64,000 bases of DNA from Monomorium pharaonis (Eukaryota; Arthropoda; Insecta; Hymenoptera; Formicidae). Below, piece by piece: positions 1 to 10,531 of the stretch. The stretch covers positions 10,528,001 through 10,592,000 of the forward strand of contig NC_050476.1 in assembly GCF_013373865.1 (NCBI RefSeq), written 5' to 3'. Made by a program: the position numbers and the translations under genes. A model generated the notes under the pieces. The model made no database searches and was not told where the DNA came from. It saw only the letters and a program-made list of their open reading frames with translations. Position 1 is the stretch's first letter, and each line of letters begins with the position of its first letter.

Positions 1-184
1 GTCTACAAAATCTGCAATGACATCGCAGTAATAAAGTGTGCGTGGTGTACTAACTCTTTGTGTATAGAACATTTTTTTGCAATAGAAGCCTTTCCTTACT
101 ATTGCCATGAATATAAAAGATGATGTCAATTATTATGTAATTTATACTCATAGATAATGAAAAGAAATTATGAATTCATTGGTT
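1..184. other. AT-rich sequence, nothing recognised
   Basis: No open frame, repeat or RNA signature was seen before the minisatellite begins. Confidence 0.5.
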
Positions 185-418
185 GGTCTTGCCTTTACTG
201 GCTGGACCTCGATCACATCTTGCCTTCACTGGCTGGATCTCGATCACATCTTGCCTTTACTGTCTGGATCTCGATCATGTCTTGCCTTCACTGGCTAGAT
301 CTCGGTCACATCTCTGCTTTCACTGGCTGAATTTCGGTCACACCTTGCCTTCACTGGCTGGATCTCGATCATATCTTGCCTTCACTGGCTAGATCTCGAT
401 CACATCTTGCCTTATTTA
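185..418. repeat. 31-bp minisatellite, about 7 copies
   Basis: A unit of about 31 bp repeats in tandem. It contains CTCGATCACATCTTGCC followed by TTCACTGGCTGGAT. Copies differ by a few substitutions (CATGTC, CATATC, CTGTCTGG), and one copy carries an extra base (CATCTCTGC). The unit is not a multiple of three, so the 69-codon open frame across it is a by-product of the repeat and not a gene. Confidence 0.9.
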
Positions 419-554
419 AACAAACAATTAACTTCTATTTCCTTTATTGGTCAAATCACTGACTAATTTTGCCTTAATTGATCAAATCGATAAACACTTT
501 CAAATTCCAAAAGTTTGTTTTATCTGAAAGAAAGTTTATTTTGAACATTTTCAT

Positions 555-930
555 CTTGAAAATTAATCTCAAGGCCGAATCTAACTCAAGGCCGTCATTA
601 TCATGTACATCACTGTGAACTCTACAGCTTTGGTTGTATCATTTTTTAAAATATATATCGTTTTGGATAAATACAAGATTCTGCATAAAACGGATCATCG
701 AATGACCCTTTTAGATCAATCCACCCACATTTTGAACGTAAAATTTAACGCTCTATCAATTCTCAGGGTTAAAAGTAAGCTATTTTTTTTTTAAACATGA
801 AGTGACTTTAATTGACTTTGTAAATCGCTCTCAGGGTCAACTCAAGGTTACCATTAAGTGCATCACTTTAAACCCTACAACTTTGGTTCTGAGCACTTTT
901 TTCAGAAAATGTATCGTGTCGGAAATAATT
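555..930 (+). repeat. Diverged tandem duplication
   Basis: Two diverged copies of one segment lie head to tail at about 568-662 and 838-926. Shared words in the same order are CAAGG, the pair CATCACT then AACYCTACA, RCTTTGGTT, TTTTTT and ATATCGTKTYGG. The copies are about 75 percent alike by eye. No coding signal was found. It is probably an old repeat of unknown class. Confidence 0.55.
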
Positions 931-1358
931 AGCCATAGCTGTTCCAACCCTTAGGAGTTAAGAGATGAGTTCTGCCCTTAAAATGGGTATTTAGCAGAAA
1001 CGAAAAAACATGTTCAATGTTTTTCGGTGTTTAATAAGTATGTTAAGTTTCATTCAAATTGGTGAGAGTTAGTTGGATAGTGTTCCTTGTTAGAAGGATA
1101 ACTTTGACATGTTATAATCAAGGTCATCGAAGCTACCTCTACTGTATTGAATAATTACTATATATCGTATTAACGAAACTTTTTTTATTTATAACTTTTT
1201 ACCGAATTACAAGCGATGACTAAAATCTTTTGAAGGACTGAAATCTTATTCAGGAAGGTGAATTTGACAACACATATTAAGCTAAAATCATCGGAGTTGC
1301 CTCTCTTAAACTGTGAGTAATTACCTAATTAAAAACTAAATATTTTGAAAACTAGCGG
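931..1358. other. AT-rich sequence, nothing recognised
   Basis: No gene, RNA or repeat structure could be supported between the duplicated segment and the solo LTR. Confidence 0.5.
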
Positions 1359-2074
1359 TGTTGTGAGCGGAACACTCACAACCAATAAAATTATATTATA
1401 AATAAAGAATATAGAGTATTCAAATTATCATTTAGCTCGCCGAGGAAGGCTCGCTATCATAAGGTGTCAGGTGACATATGCCTCGTGCGCTGCCGGCCGG
1501 TCATCGCACTGGGCAACGCACCAGCCACCTCAAGGAATTAGCGAAGCCAGCTTAGCAACAATCATGTCACCGGAAATGCATACCTGCATTTTGGCAATTG
1601 TTGCTAAGCTCGCAAAAATTTCCCGCGCGCCGGATGCGCGCGGAAATGACCATATATGGTCATGCGGAGGGCCCGATGCCCCCACTAATAATCAAATCCG
1701 CGACACTATTTAAGCTGCTGCCGAACAGCGGCCCGCGGGATCAGTGATTAGCAATCAAGCCGTATCGGCGGCCCGCACGAGTAAATTACGAGTTCGGGAC
1801 TTAGCCGCAAGCAAACCTCGAGCGAGCGAAGAGACGACGCGTTAACTCCGAGTCACGCGCCGTATCTAATCAAGTGTAACCCGACGCGGCACCTTCGCCG
1901 ACCGCCGCTATTGTACATTACAAGCAGAATAAATCTTTTTATTAAATTCACGTAAAATCAGTGAGTGAGTGATTTGAGGACCCTGCCAACAAAAGCCGCC
2001 TCTTTCCGCGAGTTCCTACTCCTTGGGCAGCAACGAATCCCTAAAGATCTTTTGTCGCACCGCAAGGTGCAACA
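1359..2074 (+). mobile_element. Solo LTR of a Ty3/Gypsy retrotransposon
   Basis: The element starts TGTTGTGAGC and ends GCAACA, the TG...CA ends expected of an LTR. It is the same family as the LTR at 49275-50378, which is followed by a primer-binding site and gag. Shared blocks include the CTCGCCGAGGAAGGCTCGC segment, a TATTTAAG TATA-like box near 1705 and an AATAAATC polyadenylation-like signal near 1928. No internal region follows, so it is a solo LTR from recombination. The flanking five bases (AGCGG before, GCGCC after) are not a perfect target duplication. The other copy is longer because it carries about 340 extra bases. Confidence 0.82.
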
Positions 2075-2478
2075 GCGCCGTGCATTCGTGCAATTTCCGT
2101 GCATTCGCTTTTGTGGCATTCGACTATATTTAGTAAATACTACATGCCAATTAAATTTTATCAACATTGGGGATTGGATACGGAAGTTTAGCCCTTTTTC
2201 TATATTTATGTTTGATAATTTCATCCTAATTTTACTTGTTATTGTTTATTTTTATTTTCATTTCAACGAAATTTTAATTTAATTTGAATAATATCCTGGA
2301 AAAAATGTTTTATATAAAAACATATAAAAATATGTATAAAATATGTCCATATGTGTTTATATATGAAACATTTTTTAAATTACAATAGAAGATATATCTC
2401 TTTGTATTTAAATACATTAAATTTAACTTACATATTCTTGTGAATAAAGAATTATTTGAATTTATCGTTTATTGTTAC

Positions 2479-2630
2479 CTGTAAATACTATCGATGACAC
2501 TCAATCGGCCTTCATATCTACCAGATACTTGTCCGATGAATCTCGTTGGAAATACACCGCACAGTTTGCTGAGGTGATAAATTGGGAATACTGCTTGGTA
2601 TAAATCGCTATTTACTGATTTGTTATTCAT
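2479..2630 (-). pseudogene. Probable gustatory-receptor N-terminal exon (partial)
   Basis: The minus strand reads from a methionine at 2630 through DLYQAVFPIYHLSK, LCGVFPTRF and RLSVIDSIYR, then meets an AG/GTAACA splice donor. The FPIYxLSKLxGxFP pattern followed by a short linker and a LSVIDSIY segment resembles the start of insect gustatory receptors (7tm_7 family), membrane chemosensory channels of about 350-450 residues. This is from family memory, not a search. An in-frame GTG lies further upstream at 2657. No further exon is seen downstream on the minus strand: within 500 bases the sequence is AT-rich repeat and a solo LTR. It is therefore an orphan exon or a gene whose remaining exons lie beyond the window start. 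It is the only host-type coding signal in the window. Alternative: a chance open frame. Confidence 0.45.
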
Positions 2631-2659
2631 TCCTTTATTTATGTCGTACTCGTCCACGT

Positions 2660-2995
2660 TTGTACATTTATCTATGCATATATAGATTATCTTGTATTAT
2701 TTTACTGTACTCTGATTATACACTGTACTATTGATTTAAATCAGCTCCAAGTAAGACACATGACATTAAACAAACCTTAGTAAACTAGATTTTTTATGGA
2801 ACACAAAATAAAATTCTACAAATCATGATATTCAATTTTATTTTGTATATTAATTACACGGCATTATCAATTTATATATATATGCCTTTATTGTTTTCCC
2901 TTGGGAGTAATAAGGCGCTTTTGTTACGGAGCGTTCCCGAACTGTTTACAACACTTTCATAGTCAGTTATAAAAAACCATCTCCTGCAACATATT
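2660..2995. other. AT-rich sequence, nothing recognised
   Basis: No gene or repeat structure could be supported here. Confidence 0.4.
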
Positions 2996-3381
2996 ATTCC
3001 CATCTTACAATCATTACAATCCTTAACGTCCCCCTACGCGATCTGGCCATTGGGCAACCTTACAACTCATCCTTTCATATCCCCTCCTTGCTCCCTCTAC
3101 AACCCTTCACCTCCCCCCACCCCTCTGCGATCCACCCCTCCCAACCCTCCTCCTCTCATCTTCTCTGCCCCTTCTACTTTCCCAATTCTCTAACTCCCCT
3201 TCTCTCTCCCCCTCCTCTTCTACTCCCTCCTTTGCCTATCACTTACTTCTATCTCACTCTCTTTCCATTTCTCTCTCATCCCGTTCCATTCCCATTTCTT
3301 TCCTTCCACCCAGATCTCTCTACTATTACACACCACCCTTTTTCCCCTCGCCCTCTCCCTTCTTGCTACATCTAAAATTCT

Positions 3382-3948
3382 TCACCTCATTTTTCTCTTC
3401 TCTAAAGTCAAATCCTCATCTAATCCTACGTTCCACCTTTCCCATATCTCCCCTCTCCTCATTAATATCTCTTTCCTATCGTCCGTTTCCTCCAACTCCA
3501 TTAAAGTCACCCACCCTCCATTGTCTCCTTTTCTCTCCTCTATCCCTCTTATTTCTACCTCCCTTCCTAATTCTATTCTCATAATGAACCTTATACAGTC
3601 CCTTCTTATTTCCCTACTCTCCTCTTCCATTCCTCTCAACATTACGCTTTTTGCCCTCTTCTTCCTGCTTGCCTCCTCTCTTTCCTTGATCCACCTGCTG
3701 GTTCTCTCCGTTGGCTCTGCCTCTTCTTCGTCCATCCTCCTCCTTCCTGTCTGTTCTTCTTTTTCCGTTCTCCTCATCTCCTGTCTCTTCCGTCTGTTTG
3801 CCAATTCCTCTCTTTCTGATCCGCTGCCCTCTCTCTGCTTTTTGCCATCTCCTCTCCTTATCTCTTTCTCCTTATGCTTCTTTATACTTTCTCTTTCCGC
3901 TCTGGCTATACCTTCCTTCTCCATTTTCTTTCTGCTGGTCTGCTCCAT
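3382..3948 (-). pseudogene. LINE ORF1, RRM-like C-terminal part
   Basis: After a charged helix the frame contains KSVMLRGMEEE, then IRFIMRIELGREVEIRGIEE, then GGWVTLMELEE and KEILMRRGEIWERW. This order (strand, helix, strand, strand, KxxIL helix) is that of the RRM-like or Transposase_22-like domain in LINE ORF1 proteins. The ending LDEDLTLEKRKMRWK is typical of their C-terminus. The domain binds single-stranded nucleic acid. The class is inferred from pattern only; an unrelated Glu/Arg-rich protein cannot be excluded. Confidence 0.5.
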
Positions 3949-4340
3949 CTCTCCTTTTGTCCACTTCGTCTTTTCTCCTCGTTCTCTGCTTACTGACTCT
4001 CCACTTTTCGCGCCTTGACTCTCTGCTCTTCTCTCTCCTCTCCTCTCTCTCCCGCACTCTGAAGCCTCCTCTTTTTGTCTCCCTCTCCTTACGCTTCTCT
4101 CTACTTCTATTTTCCGCTCTGACTAGTTCCTCCTCCTTCGAATTCCTCTTGCCAGTCTTCTCCTCTTCTGCTTTAGCTCTCTTCAACTTCTCTCCTCTTT
4201 CCACTTCTGCCAGCTCTTCCCCTTCCGAGCTGCTAATCTCCCCTGACTCTCTACTTTCTTCTCCTCTCTCTCCTTCTCCCTCTTTCTTTTCTCCTTTCTT
4301 TCTTTATAATTCTCCTCTGCTGCTGTTTCACTCTTCTTCC

Positions 4341-4775
4341 TTATCCTCTGTTCCTCCTTGTTTTCTGTCTCGTTGACATCTCTCTTTCTTCTTTCCTTTT
4401 CACTATGTTCCACCAGTCGTCTTCTTCCCTGCTTTTTTCCTGATCTCCTTCTCCCTTGTTTTTTCCGTATTCATTTTCCTCCTCCCATTTCTTTTTTCTC
4501 CGTTCCTCTCTCCTCTTGTCAGTGTCTTCTTCCTCGTACCACTTCCTGCATATCTTGACGAGTTCCGCTACACTTTCTTTAATTCCTCTTAGCTCCTCTT
4601 TTATCCCCGCTAACTCTTCTCTCGTCTCCTTGCTCATACCCTTCTCATCTTCTTTCACCGTATTCACACTTCTCTCGCTGTTCCCATTCCTAGCACACGT
4701 TTTCTTTTTCGCCACCATTACTCTAACCTTCTGGCTATGCGATCCTTTTCGATTCCTGTTGCCTTGACACTTCAC
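4341..4775 (-). pseudogene. LINE ORF1, N-terminal coiled-coil part
   Basis: The minus-strand frame opens with a basic segment (MKCQGNRNRKGSHSQK, then MVAKKK). It continues into a heptad-like helix (ETREELAGIKEELRGIKESV) and a long Glu/Lys/Arg-rich tract. This fits the N-terminal basic plus coiled-coil layout of LINE ORF1 nucleic-acid chaperones, which trimerise and coat the RNA. The frame is lost near 4341, and the reading resumes in other frames at 4413-4183 and 4204-3872, so at least two frameshifts separate it from the C-terminal domain. Confidence 0.5.
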
Positions 4776-5250
4776 TTCTATTGATACTCACATTACATCT
4801 CTCTTCCTCCGCCAATCACTGCTCTTATATCTTTTATCAATATATCGATACTGCCGCACCACCTTCTCTCGCCCGTCCTCTTTTGATTTCCATCCTGAAC
4901 TTATTTGCCTCTCGTGCGCTCGTGCCGTTTTCGCACCCGCCACCAACTCCATCTATCTTCTTTTCTTGAGCACTTTCTTCGCACTTCAGCGCGCTCTCCA
5001 TCTCCTCTTCTTCACTGTATTCTCCCTGTCATTCCATTTTCGCTTCGTCACCTCTAATTCGCTCCGAATTTCTTTCTGTCGTAGTTCCCTCTTTGTAATT
5101 CCTCCGTCTTCCCTTTATTTCCTCAGCAGCCTTTTCGTCTCCTCCGTCTGAATCACTGTGTTCCTCATATTCGCAGTTCCTTACTGCTCACTTTTCTTCT
5201 TTTCCTTCCGGAGCACACTTTCACACATCCTCACTTACCAGCGCCATTTT

Positions 5251-6405
5251 TACTCCCTACCATTTTTTTAATAAGTATTACTTTTATAAATGTAATTAGC
5301 TAGTATAGAGAAAAAAACTTTGATGTACTTATATTTTCATAAAAAACTTTTTTTTAGTCATTTATATTTCAATGCCTTAATTTATTTTTTCTCGTATAAA
5401 AAATGTATTGTAAGTATTTAAAATAATTAAATCCTAATGGGTCAATTTGACAAGAGTTGAACAATGAACAAATACTAGAACATATTTTATACTCAACATC
5501 CAGATATAATCCGGAATTAATATAAAATGTCTAGTTAAAATTTTGTCAGGACTTGTCGCAAAAATACTGTATCGAAATTGTAATTAATCTAGTGTAGATT
5601 ATTCAATATGTTTAGATAAAATTTATCTAGATTTATATATACAATTCCAGACTTATCCAATAAATTGTATCTATTTTATTAAAAAAATTTTTTTAATTAG
5701 TCAAACTTTAATATTTAACATTTTAAAGTAGCAATTTATTCAGATTATATGTAAGATTTGTTTAAAAAACAAATCCCTACATTCTTTCCAAAATTAGTCT
5801 ATTTCACCAAACTGCGATTATCATAACTTTGTGTGAACAGAATAAAAACGAATCTTTTCATGAGATTCATATGCTATTTAACATATATGAGAATCAGTAA
5901 AATACTGTAATATTTATATAAATATAGTTTAACTGTATATGATGTAAGATGTTTATCTTTCACTATGTTTACACGTCCAGTTTAATAACACCGGATTTAT
6001 AAAAGTGGCCAATTACAGCTATTCTTCGGAAGAATGAAATTGTTATGATTGATCAGTTCTAGAAGTATAAATGTTATCAAACTCGATTAATGGTGTCGTG
6101 TACATGTAGTCTTTCCGACAATATTTATTGAACTCTCTAATAAATATGTATTCATGAACATCAAGTATTTATGGATCATCACAAAGTGTCAGTTCGCATA
6201 TGATCTTCGAGGTTAAACAACATTGCCGGTGGCTATACAAAAGCATAGGTAATTGCTTTTTTAATTGCAAAAGTTAAAATAATGCTAAAGATAATAATAA
6301 TACATAGATGTAACTGGCTCGGATGACCGCCACAGACATTTATTTAGACTGCTGACTCCTCTATTTACCGTGCATAAAGATTGGTTCCAAAACCTATGTA
6401 TTAAG
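5251..6405. other. AT-rich intergenic sequence
   Basis: About 1.15 kb with no open frame over 60 codons that resembles a protein, no tandem repeat and no RNA signature. Borders: LINE start on the left, CGGACACAG-type array on the right. Confidence 0.5.
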
Positions 6406-6705
6406 TGAGGCTCGAATGCGCACATAAACGATCGGACACAGTAGTATTTCCCGATTGGACACAGTCCCGATTGGACACGGTCTCGATTGGACACGGTTCC
6501 AATTGCACACCGTCCCGATCGGAACAGATGCTATTGGATACAACAGCGATCGGACACATAACGTTTGAATTGGACACCGAATCAATTGCACACGGACCCG
6601 ATTGTACACCTGATTGCACACAGACCCGATTGCGCACGACCCGTTTGCAAGTGGGGCCTTTGGCTCCCTTTACGCACCCACTCCATTCAAGTCGCTAACC
6701 TAAAA
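6406..6705 (+). mobile_element. Degenerate relative of the CGGACACAG array element
   Basis: From 6415 a unit of about 16 bp recurs, GATTGGACACRGTCCC with variants GATTGCGCACGACCC and AATTGCACACGGACCC. It then ends in TGGGGCCTTTGGCTCCC, ACGCACCCACTCC and AAGTCGCTAACCT. That tail is shared in the same order with the element at 10252-10962 (GGGGGGCCTTCGGCCCC, CGCACCCACCCCG, AAGTCGCTAACCT). The right half and both terminal repeats are missing. The open frames on both strands come from the array. Confidence 0.65.
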
Positions 6706-7220
6706 AGACTTGACGGTTATAAGTAAATAGTTGGAATTATTCGCAAAACGGAAAATGTAAGCAGTAAACGCTACGAACATTCGAAACATTGTACAGTGAT
6801 TGTGTGTAAACGAAAGTGAACGGTAGGCATTCGATAATGGTAAGCGTTACAAAATGATATTTCTAATTGACCGTAAACGGATAATATAAAATTGTCAATT
6901 ATTGCATACGAGTTTGAACAACACTACATTGTGTTAAATGTCGGACCCTAACTCCAGTACAAAATCCATCGATTATTCAAAGACATCGTAGATTCAAAAA
7001 CTTTCAAAACCACAATTGAAAGACTAACGCAATTAAAATTGCGTTTCGAAGAAAAAGCTACCCTTACAGAAAAAACACTCTAATTTTGAGAGTTTACACT
7101 CAAAATTGAGTGTTAATACTCGATTTTGGGAGTTTACTCCCAAATTTAGGTGTATATGCTCAAATCTTGAGTATTTACATTAAAGATTGAGTGTTTATAC
7201 TCGAACATTGAGTGTGTACA

Positions 7221-7631
7221 CGCACCGGCAGAAATGGTGTCCCTCGGAGTCCAGCGCGGCGATCACCCACATACACGAAGCGCCGTACGTGTTATTAGGC
7301 GCGCGGTGAAGTGGAGACGCAGAGGAGCAAAAAAAGTGGCGATCGCGCCGCTGTTGCATCCTTCACCAACGCTACACGCTCAAGAAGGATAGAGTTATGA
7401 TGAGTAAGAAGACGTGATATCGATTCGCTGGTGTACATATTTGTTTCACTTGCACTCAGTACTAATGACATCTTTTGCTTGAGTGCGAATAAAACTGATA
7501 TTGGACACCAGCGAATCGGTATCACGTCTTTTCACTCATCATAACTCTATCCTTCTTAAGCGTTAGTGAAGGATGCAACACCGGCGCAATCCCCAATTTC
7601 TAAGCCGAGGGACACCATTTCTGCCGATGCG
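7221..7631. mobile_element. Palindromic element with 6-bp target duplication
   Basis: The element lies in copy 1 of the TTGAGTGT family. Ends are CGCACCGGCAGAAATGGTGT and its inverted partner ACACCATTTCTGCCGATGCG. TGTACA stands on both sides (7215-7220 and 7632-7637). The copy at 54263-55405 shows the uninterrupted site (GTGTGTACACCC), which proves insertion. Most of the interior also pairs (GATATCGATTCGCTGGTGT versus ACACCAGCGAATCGGTATC). A 6-bp duplication is known for Polinton and some Dada-type elements; the mobilising family is unknown. Confidence 0.85.
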
Positions 7632-7654
7632 TGTACACCCAATGATTGAGTGTT

Positions 7655-7812
7655 CCCAGCAAACACAAAGTTACATGTAACGTGCTTGTTAGTTGTAATT
7701 TCTCACTCAACAATGTAATTGTAATATAACACGTGTGTTATATTACAATTACATTGTTGAGTGGGAAATTACAACTAATAGGAACGTTACATGTAACTTG
7801 GTGTTTGGTGGG
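7655..7812. mobile_element. Near-perfect 158-bp palindrome (short MITE)
   Basis: From CCCAGCAAACACAAAG the sequence reads inwards to TATAACACGTGTGTTATA and back out to CTTGGTGTTTGGTGGG with few mismatches. The element interrupts the TTGAGTGT copy; the empty site is seen near 54440 (GTGTTCATAC). The repeated target is TT (7653-7654 and 7813-7814). It would fold into one long hairpin. Confidence 0.85.
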
Positions 7813-9099
7813 TTCATACCAAAATTTGGATTTAAATACTGAATATTTGAAAGTACACTCTCAACATTTGGATATAACACTCAATAAATGAGTGTATACT
7901 TCCAACATAAAGTGTGAATACTGAAACGTTGGGGATGTACGCTCAACATCTATCGGTTGAAGGTATACACTTAATATTGAGTGTACATTCTCAAACATTG
8001 GATTAGAAAATGTTAAATAAAAACAAAAGCAAGAAAAGCAAGTTCAACCGAGATTAAAATTAATCTGCATTGGTAGAAATCGACATAAAACGAATATTTA
8101 AAATAAACATTCAACTATAGAGTGTTCAGCTGGTTTTGAATGTTAATTTGAGCATTACTTTCAACTTGGATGTTTGCCATCTAATTGAGTGTTAATTTCA
8201 GTGTTATTCTTGAATTTAGGATTGACATTGAAATTAACACTCAAATTAGATTGCGAACATTCAAGTTGAGAGTAATAACACTCTAATTAAAAGTAAATTA
8301 AAAAGCGAACACTCAAGTTGAGTGTTTACACTGAATTGAGTGTTTACCCCTTGTCCCAAATTATACTCAACTTGAGTTTTTTTTTTGAAGTGTTATTTTT
8401 AGTGTTTTTTCCGTAAGGGTACCATCGATGAACTACGTAGAGTTATTTTGCGGGTAAATAAAGTCAACGCGATGAAGCAACCCGAAAGCGGAGAGGCAAG
8501 CAATAAAAATAGAGAAGGAAGTCTCGTAAGTGTAAACAAGAAACTAAGAGCAACTCACACGATGGCAGAAGATAGCAATAATACAACATTAGAATTCCAA
8601 CTAAGAAAAGATGATTGGGAACTTTACACAGAGAGACTTGAATTATATTTCATAGCAAACGACGTGAGCGCAGAAAAACAAGTAGCCGTATTGCTAACGA
8701 AGGTCAGTGCTGAAACTTATAAACTTATTCGCGACTTGTGCGCACCGGCTAAGCCAAACGAAAAATAATTTACCGACCTAGTAACATTGGTGAAACAGCA
8801 TTTAAATCCAAAACCGTCAGAGACAATGGAAACAGTGGCAGATATTGCAGCAAGATTAAAAAGTCTGTCAATAAACTGTAACTTCGACAATGCAAGTGTA
8901 GCACTAAGAGACCAATTAGTGTGCCGATTAAAAGATCACGCGACAAGGAAAACACTGTTCCGCGAAAAAAACTTAACGTACAACGCGGCATATAAAATCG
9001 CGATAGCCATGAAAGAAGCAGAAAAAAATACAGCGTCAACTGATACAGTTTGTACTGATACAGAACACATTGAATGTTAAGCAGAATGATAATACGAGT

Positions 9100-9880
9100 G
9101 TGAATGTAATCCAGTCACACCCCAAGAAAGAAAAACGAAGACAAGCTACCTCAGGTGCGCGAGGAAAAAATGCATATCGTAGCAATCGACAAGGACGACG
9201 ATACAACGACAAAGGACCGGATAACAGTGGCAACCGAGCTTCACACAATAACACAAAGGCACAGAGCGCGGAACGTTCAACATATTATTGCTGCGGCAAA
9301 CCATTGGGCACGAGACTGCGATCATCGATATAGCACGTGTAGAACATGTAAACAGAAGGGGCACCTAGAAGCAATGTGCAGATCTTAGCAGAAATCAGTA
9401 GTTCAATACGTGAAAGAGTCTAGTGGGGAAGAATCTGACTTTTACAATATTAAAGACAGCAAGCAAACGGCGAGCGATGCGGTCGGTAATGTAGGAGTTG
9501 ACAATGTAAAAGCTAAGCCGATGTATCTGAATGAAATGATTAACGGGAAAAATTATAATATAAAAATCGATTCCGGCACGCAGCGATTATTTCAAAAAAA
9601 GATAAGAATAAATATTTTCCGGATTATAAAATAACGAACGCGGCATCCTTAAATGCGTATAGTAACATTCCGTTAGCGTGCGAAGAGATTATGGGAAACT
9701 TAAACGTTAAAATTGGTGATCGCGAGGCGACACTAAAAATAAGAGTAATGACGCGAGATGGGCCAATGTTAATTGGTTGACAGTGGCTTAAAGTATTCGG
9801 CTTGTGGCCGTTGCCATTGTACTTACCAAGTAACATTAACGATTGCAACAAACTTAACGTTATAGATGTAACAAAGCAAT
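9100..9880 (+). pseudogene. Gypsy nucleocapsid and protease region
   Basis: The frame at 9155-9388 ends with two CCHC-type knuckle remnants (HWARDCDHRYSTC, CRTCKQKGHLEAMC), RNA-binding motifs of nucleocapsid. After an in-frame TAG the frame 9410-9634 reaches KNYNIKIDSGTQ, where DSG is the active site of the retroviral-type aspartic protease (usual form DTG/DSG). A frameshift there moves the rest of the protease (KIGDREATLKIRVMTRDGP) to another frame, and an in-frame TGA lies in the flap-distal part near 9778. Protease would cut the Gag-Pol polyprotein. Inactive in this copy. Confidence 0.75.
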
Positions 9881-10221
9881 TTCATAATAAATTTCCGAAA
9901 TTATTTGGCGCCGGTCCCGGATTGTATAATAAAGAAACATTTAAATTAATACTGAAAAAAATGCACAGCCAGTGGCATTGAAATCGAAACATTTACCGTT
10001 TGCATTGGCAAATAAAGTTGAAAATGAAATTAATCGTCTTGTGAAGTTGGGCCATGTTGAGAAAATTGATGCAAGCGAATGGGCAACATTGATCGTGCCG
10101 GTGATAAAAGCCGACGGATCTATTAGAATTTGTGGTAATTTTAAATTAAGGTTAAATCCAAAAAATTTAGTTAAAGATCGACACCCGATTCCATTGATCG
10201 ATGAAATTTTTAGGGTATTAA

Positions 10222-10494
10222 GGGGGGCAAGTCATGGAAATCAAAATTTTTGAGTGAGTCCCAGATGCGCACAGTAATAAACGGACACAGCAAGCTGAGC
10301 GAAACGGACACAGTAACAAACGGACACAGACCAAACGGACACAGTAACAAACGGACACAGTGCAAAACGGACACAGACCAAATGCGCACAGAGCGAAACG
10401 GACACAGACCAAATGCGCACACTGTACATGCGCACGGACCAAATGCATACACGGAAAGTCGCAAACCCATGTGATGCAGTGAATGCTTTGCACG

Positions 10495-10531
<37 letters not shown>

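Larger units (their letters stand above)
2996..5250 (-). mobile_element. 5' part of a non-LTR retrotransposon (LINE), minus strand
   Basis: An extremely pyrimidine-rich plus strand here is the complement of a purine-rich reading strand coding for Glu/Lys/Arg-rich protein. The minus strand begins near 5250 with AAATGGCGCTGGTAAG, runs through a leader with short open frames, and enters ORF1 pieces between 4775 and 3382. No reverse transcriptase is present: the copy breaks off near 3000, so it lost its 3' part, which is unusual for LINEs because they normally truncate at the 5' end. The strong strand asymmetry marks the borders clearly. The alternative of simple CT-rich low-complexity DNA is less likely because a folded-domain pattern can be read in ORF1. 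Confidence 0.6.
7061..8419. mobile_element. TTGAGTGT-array element, copy 1 (TA target duplication)
   Basis: Ends are inverted repeats, CCCTTACAGAAAAAACACT at the left and AGTGTTTTTTCCGTAAGGG at the right, flanked by TA (7059-7060 and 8420-8421). The interior is built of ACTCAA and TTGAGTGT words in alternating orientation spaced about 20-30 bp. It carries two younger palindromic insertions (7221-7631 and 7655-7812). There is no coding sequence. TA duplication suggests Tc1/mariner-type mobilisation, but the ends match no family I know. Other copies: 48223-48951, 52468-53151, 54263-55405, and an end at 49234-49274. Confidence 0.88.
6942..9078 (+). pseudogene. gag: Gypsy gag (split by a TA-flanked element)
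   Basis: The gag frame is visible before 7060 (IERLTQLKLRFEEKA) and resumes at 8420. Joining the flanks without one TA copy restores the frame, so 7061-8419 is a later insertion. Downstream, residues such as LEFQLRKDDWELYTERLELYF and TYKLIRDLC are typical of Gypsy capsid in K02A2.6-like elements. A single in-frame TAA near 8766 precedes DLVTLVKQHLNPKPSE. The frame ends at 9078. Gag packages the retrotransposon RNA in cytoplasmic particles. Frameshifts further upstream hide the true start; an ATG at 6947 is one candidate. No LTR was found on the left. Confidence 0.75.

Noticed and set aside
185..418. Possible CRISPR-like array (31-bp repeats)
   Set aside because: Repeats are contiguous without unique spacers and the DNA is eukaryotic; also rejected for 22928-23206 and 60196-60366.
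3088..5151. Pro/Ser/Leu-rich plus-strand frames in the CT-rich region
   Set aside because: Shadows of the purine-rich LINE ORF1 on the minus strand.
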